This document shows positions 5,864-7,308 of a DNA stretch of 7,308 bases, in pieces (position 1 is the first letter of the stretch; each line of letters starts with the position of its first letter). The notes under the pieces are model-generated. The model worked only from the letters and a program-made list of their open reading frames with translations. It was not told where the DNA came from and did not search any database. A program made the translations under genes and the position numbers. Source of the stretch: Candidatus Methanophagales archaeon (GTDB lineage Archaea; Halobacteriota; Syntropharchaeia; Alkanophagales; Methanospirareceae); assembly GCA_014061035.1 (NCBI GenBank), contig JACGMN010000045.1, forward strand, positions 1 through 7,308. Direction: 5' to 3'.

Positions 5864-6580
5864 CTACCTATACCTATACCTATACCGCTCCTCTACAATT
5901 TTGAAGATACAGTTCTTAGCTATCTCAACCGGAAGAGGCTCATCGAGAGTGGACCAGCAAGCGGAATCGCTCAAAACACTGCTTAATATCTTTTTTCTCC
6001 GCGTTTCATCCTTAACCGTCTCTTTCAAATAATCTCTGAGCTGCGCCAGGATATAGAGCATCTTTTCCTCTTTATCGCCTATGAGTGGTGCAATCTTCTC
6101 CTTCATATACCGCGCCATCGCGGGCACTTCACCACCTGTAGAGATAGAAATGACAATTCCGCCTTTATTTATCACTGAAGACATAAACGCATTTCCATTA
6201 TCCTTATAATTGATGAGCATAAACGTATCAGATTTTTCCGCTTCTTCAAAGATGCGATTATTTAGCGGTTCGTCACTGGTGCAAATAAGTATCATAAAAG
6301 CACCTTTTAAAAGCTCTTCCAGGTTCTGATCCCACAAATCACATCTAAAACATCGTATTTCATTCTTTTTACAGAACTCCTCTATACGCGGCGTAAAATC
6401 AATGCTGTAAACTTCTATTCTCGCATTACCACGTTTCCTTCTCCCTCTCCATTTCCCGTCCCATTCCACTTCCATACCGCCACCAGTCTCAAGGATCTGG
6501 CATATTTTCCGCTCGGCGACATCGCCCCCACCAAATACGACTATACGCTTACCAGAGAGATCGGTGTAAAGAGGTAGCAT
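5864..6580 (-). CDS. Precorrin-2 dehydrogenase / sirohydrochlorin ferrochelatase-like protein (CysG N-domain, Met8 family)
   Basis: A 238-residue NAD-dependent enzyme that oxidises precorrin-2 to sirohydrochlorin, the branch point to siroheme, cobalamin, F430 and, in many archaea, heme. The Rossmann site is KRIVVFGGGDVAERK (11-25; most relatives have GGGxVAxRK). CTSDEPLNNRI (100-110) contains the Asp (D103) that corresponds to the catalytic Asp of CysG/Met8. LINYKD and SISTGGEVPAMARYMKEKI (146-163) complete the domain. No methyltransferase domain follows, so this is the stand-alone archaeal type. Residues about 33-53 form a basic, Gly/Arg-rich insertion (GGGMEVEWDGKWRGRRKRGN) that I do not expect at this beta turn. 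The C-terminus ends YRYRYR, encoded by a hexanucleotide repeat. It is directly upstream of hemA (12-bp gap) and 86 bp downstream of the cbiA/cfbB gene. Ferrochelatase activity cannot be judged from sequence. Confidence 0.9.
   Translation of the reverse strand: MLPLYTDLSGKRIVVFGGGDVAERKICQILETGGGMEVEWDGKWRGRRKRGNARIEVYSIDFTPRIEEFCKKNEIRCFRCDLWDQNLEELLKGAFMILICTSDEPLNNRIFEEAEKSDTFMLINYKDNGNAFMSSVINKGGIVISISTGGEVPAMARYMKEKIAPLIGDKEEKMLYILAQLRDYLKETVKDETRRKKILSSVLSDSACWSTLDEPLPVEIAKNCIFKIVEERYRYRYR
5865..5886. repeat. Hexanucleotide tandem repeat (TACCTA, about 3.7 units)
   Basis: Positions 5865-5886 repeat TACCTA without error. On the minus strand this encodes the alternating Tyr-Arg tail of the precorrin-2 dehydrogenase and its TAG stop. 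Each unit adds two codons, so slippage would change tail length without a frameshift. It also lies 14 bases before the hemA start, so unit number could alter the intergenic spacing signal. Confidence 0.8.
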
Positions 6581-6604
6581 GGTCTTTTACCCAATATTAA
6601 ATTC

Positions 6605-6668
6605 CGTATATTTAAAATCCTGATTATCTGCGTTCATCTGTGTCAGATTATAAAATTTATTCTTTCTC
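6605..6668 (-). repeat. 64-bp dispersed repeat, copy 2
   Basis: This copy is identical to 2990-3053 except for T at 6641 (C at 3026). It fills most of the gap between the precorrin-2 dehydrogenase start and the end of cbiA/cfbB and supplies two bases of the latter's TGA stop. On the minus strand the single difference falls in the 3-base loop of the AATCTG/CAGAT hairpin, leaving pairing intact. The adjacent bases 6673-6694 continue with similar AATCTGTG / AATCTTGTGG words that copy 1 lacks, so the element may be longer here. Confidence 0.85.
6606..6616 (-). promoter_or_regulatory. TATA-like box for the precorrin-2 dehydrogenase-hemA operon, inside the repeat
   Basis: On the minus strand TTTAAATATAC lies 26-36 bases before the ATG at 6580, a spacing typical of an archaeal promoter with a very short leader. 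It is contained in the 64-bp repeat. Weak alternatives are transcription from the upstream cbiA/cfbB gene or from the AT-rich TTTTATAAT further upstream in the repeat. Confidence 0.35.
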
Positions 6669-7308
6669 ATGAAAATCTGTGTAATCTTGTGGTTATAACT
6701 TCCCGTGCACTATCAACAAACTCTTCGGCAAACGCGGTATAAGAAGCAGCGTGCAGATGTACAAAAGACGCAAGACAGTTCTTTGAGATAATACCGTCTG
6801 CTCCATCGACTATACCCTCGCCTCTGTGTATTTTATAGGCAAAATCGAGTTCTGACTGATCATCGAGAGAGATCGTAGAATGGTGGAATTCATGTCCTTT
6901 AAATTTACTGCCTTTTTTCCCTAATATACAATCCTTCTGAAATTCTCCTTCAACATAGTTAATGACCCTCTTTTCTCCAAATTTCGCCACCCCTTTTATC
7001 AGACTGCACATCTCGAAACTGTTATTCCCCTTTTCAAGTTCCTCCATCAAATAGATCAATCCGCCGCATTCTGCGTATATGACTCCAAAATCTCCGTAAA
7101 AGTCTTTTACCGCATCGAGCATTTGCGTATTCGATGAAAGTTCCCCGGCATAAAGCTCCGGGAAGCCACCGCCGAGATATAAAGCCTTTACACCGTCCGG
7201 AAGCGTTTTAGCCCGTATAGGACTGAAATATACGAGCTCTGCACCTTCCTGTGTAAGTAACTCAAAAGTATCCTGATAGTAGAAATTGAACGCCTCGTCA
7301 AAAGCCAC
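6667..7308 (-). CDS. cbiA: Cobyrinate / Ni-sirohydrochlorin a,c-diamide synthase, C-terminal part (CbiA/CfbB family)
   Basis: Partial gene; 213 residues are visible and the 5' end lies beyond the right edge. The apparent GTG at 7308-7306 is an internal Val codon: AFDEAFNFYYQDTFELL is the start of the family's central segment, and the N-terminal ATP-binding (dethiobiotin synthetase-like) domain is missing. The visible part is the glutaminase domain: GGGFPELY (46-53), nucleophile C81 in YAECGGLIYL, KGHEFHHS (137-144) and the catalytic histidine region ASFVHLHAAS (180-189). The enzyme amidates the a and c acetate chains of its macrocycle using glutamine and ATP. Which macrocycle is not resolved: CbiA acts on cobyrinate (vitamin B12), CfbB on Ni-sirohydrochlorin (coenzyme F430 in methanogens and ANME archaea). 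The neighbouring sirohydrochlorin-forming gene fits both. The last residues run into repeat-like sequence. Confidence 0.9.
   Translation of the reverse strand: MAFDEAFNFYYQDTFELLTQEGAELVYFSPIRAKTLPDGVKALYLGGGFPELYAGELSSNTQMLDAVKDFYGDFGVIYAECGGLIYLMEELEKGNNSFEMCSLIKGVAKFGEKRVINYVEGEFQKDCILGKKGSKFKGHEFHHSTISLDDQSELDFAYKIHRGEGIVDGADGIISKNCLASFVHLHAASYTAFAEEFVDSAREVITTRLHRFS

Noticed and set aside
6587..6637. 16-codon frame (MNADNQDFKYTEFNIG) inside repeat copy 2, ending just before the precorrin-2 dehydrogenase gene
   Set aside because: The same first codons appear at repeat copy 1 because the DNA is repeated; the frame then diverges, so there is no sign of selection on a peptide. A leader-peptide role cannot be excluded but is unsupported.
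7306..7308. GTG as the true start of the cbiA/cfbB gene
   Set aside because: The protein would lack the whole N-terminal ATP-binding domain; the segment begins in the middle of a conserved family region, so the gene is simply cut by the window edge.

Overview
The window is a compact, moderately AT-rich archaeal stretch. It carries an AbrB-PhoU regulator, a DacZ-type diadenylate cyclase, a pantoate kinase (the archaeal CoA route), glutamyl-tRNA reductase beside a precorrin-2 dehydrogenase, and A/T-rich TATA-like boxes 25-45 bp upstream of most genes with only weak ribosome binding sites. Together these point to a euryarchaeon of the methanogen / Archaeoglobus / ANME-like group. The exact lineage is inference; no rRNA or mcr gene is present to fix it.

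Left block (1-1823, minus strand): an AAA+ ATPase of 549 residues with coiled coil, two OB-like domains and one AAA module, the layout of the bacterial proteasomal ATPase ARC/Mpa. Twenty-one bases after it begins a second reading frame that runs off the window edge. Its N-terminus carries a G-x-E-x-E-F motif followed by GISS, which resembles the start of the depupylase/Pup-ligase (Dop/PafA) family. If that holds, this is an archaeal relative of the Pup-proteasome module, and it is the most interesting part of the window. A 120-130 bp AT-rich divergent promoter region (1824-1952) separates it from the next gene and contains two copies of a palindrome.

Middle block (1953-4629): AbrB-PhoU (plus strand) converges on dacZ (minus strand) across one copy of a 64-bp repeat. 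dacZ is divergent from pantoate kinase, with closely interleaved promoter signals. Pantoate kinase meets hemA tail-to-tail with an 8-bp overlap.

Right block (4622-7308, minus strand): a tetrapyrrole cluster read in the order cbiA/cfbB (partial, running off the right edge), precorrin-2 dehydrogenase, hemA. HemA starts 5-aminolevulinate synthesis, the dehydrogenase makes sirohydrochlorin, and the amidase acts on a sirohydrochlorin- or cobyrinate-type ring, so the set feeds cobalamin, siroheme/heme or coenzyme F430. A second, almost identical copy of the 64-bp repeat sits between cbiA/cfbB and the dehydrogenase.

No gap of more than 300 bases lacks a gene. I saw no tRNA, rRNA, CRISPR array, insertion sequence or transposase.
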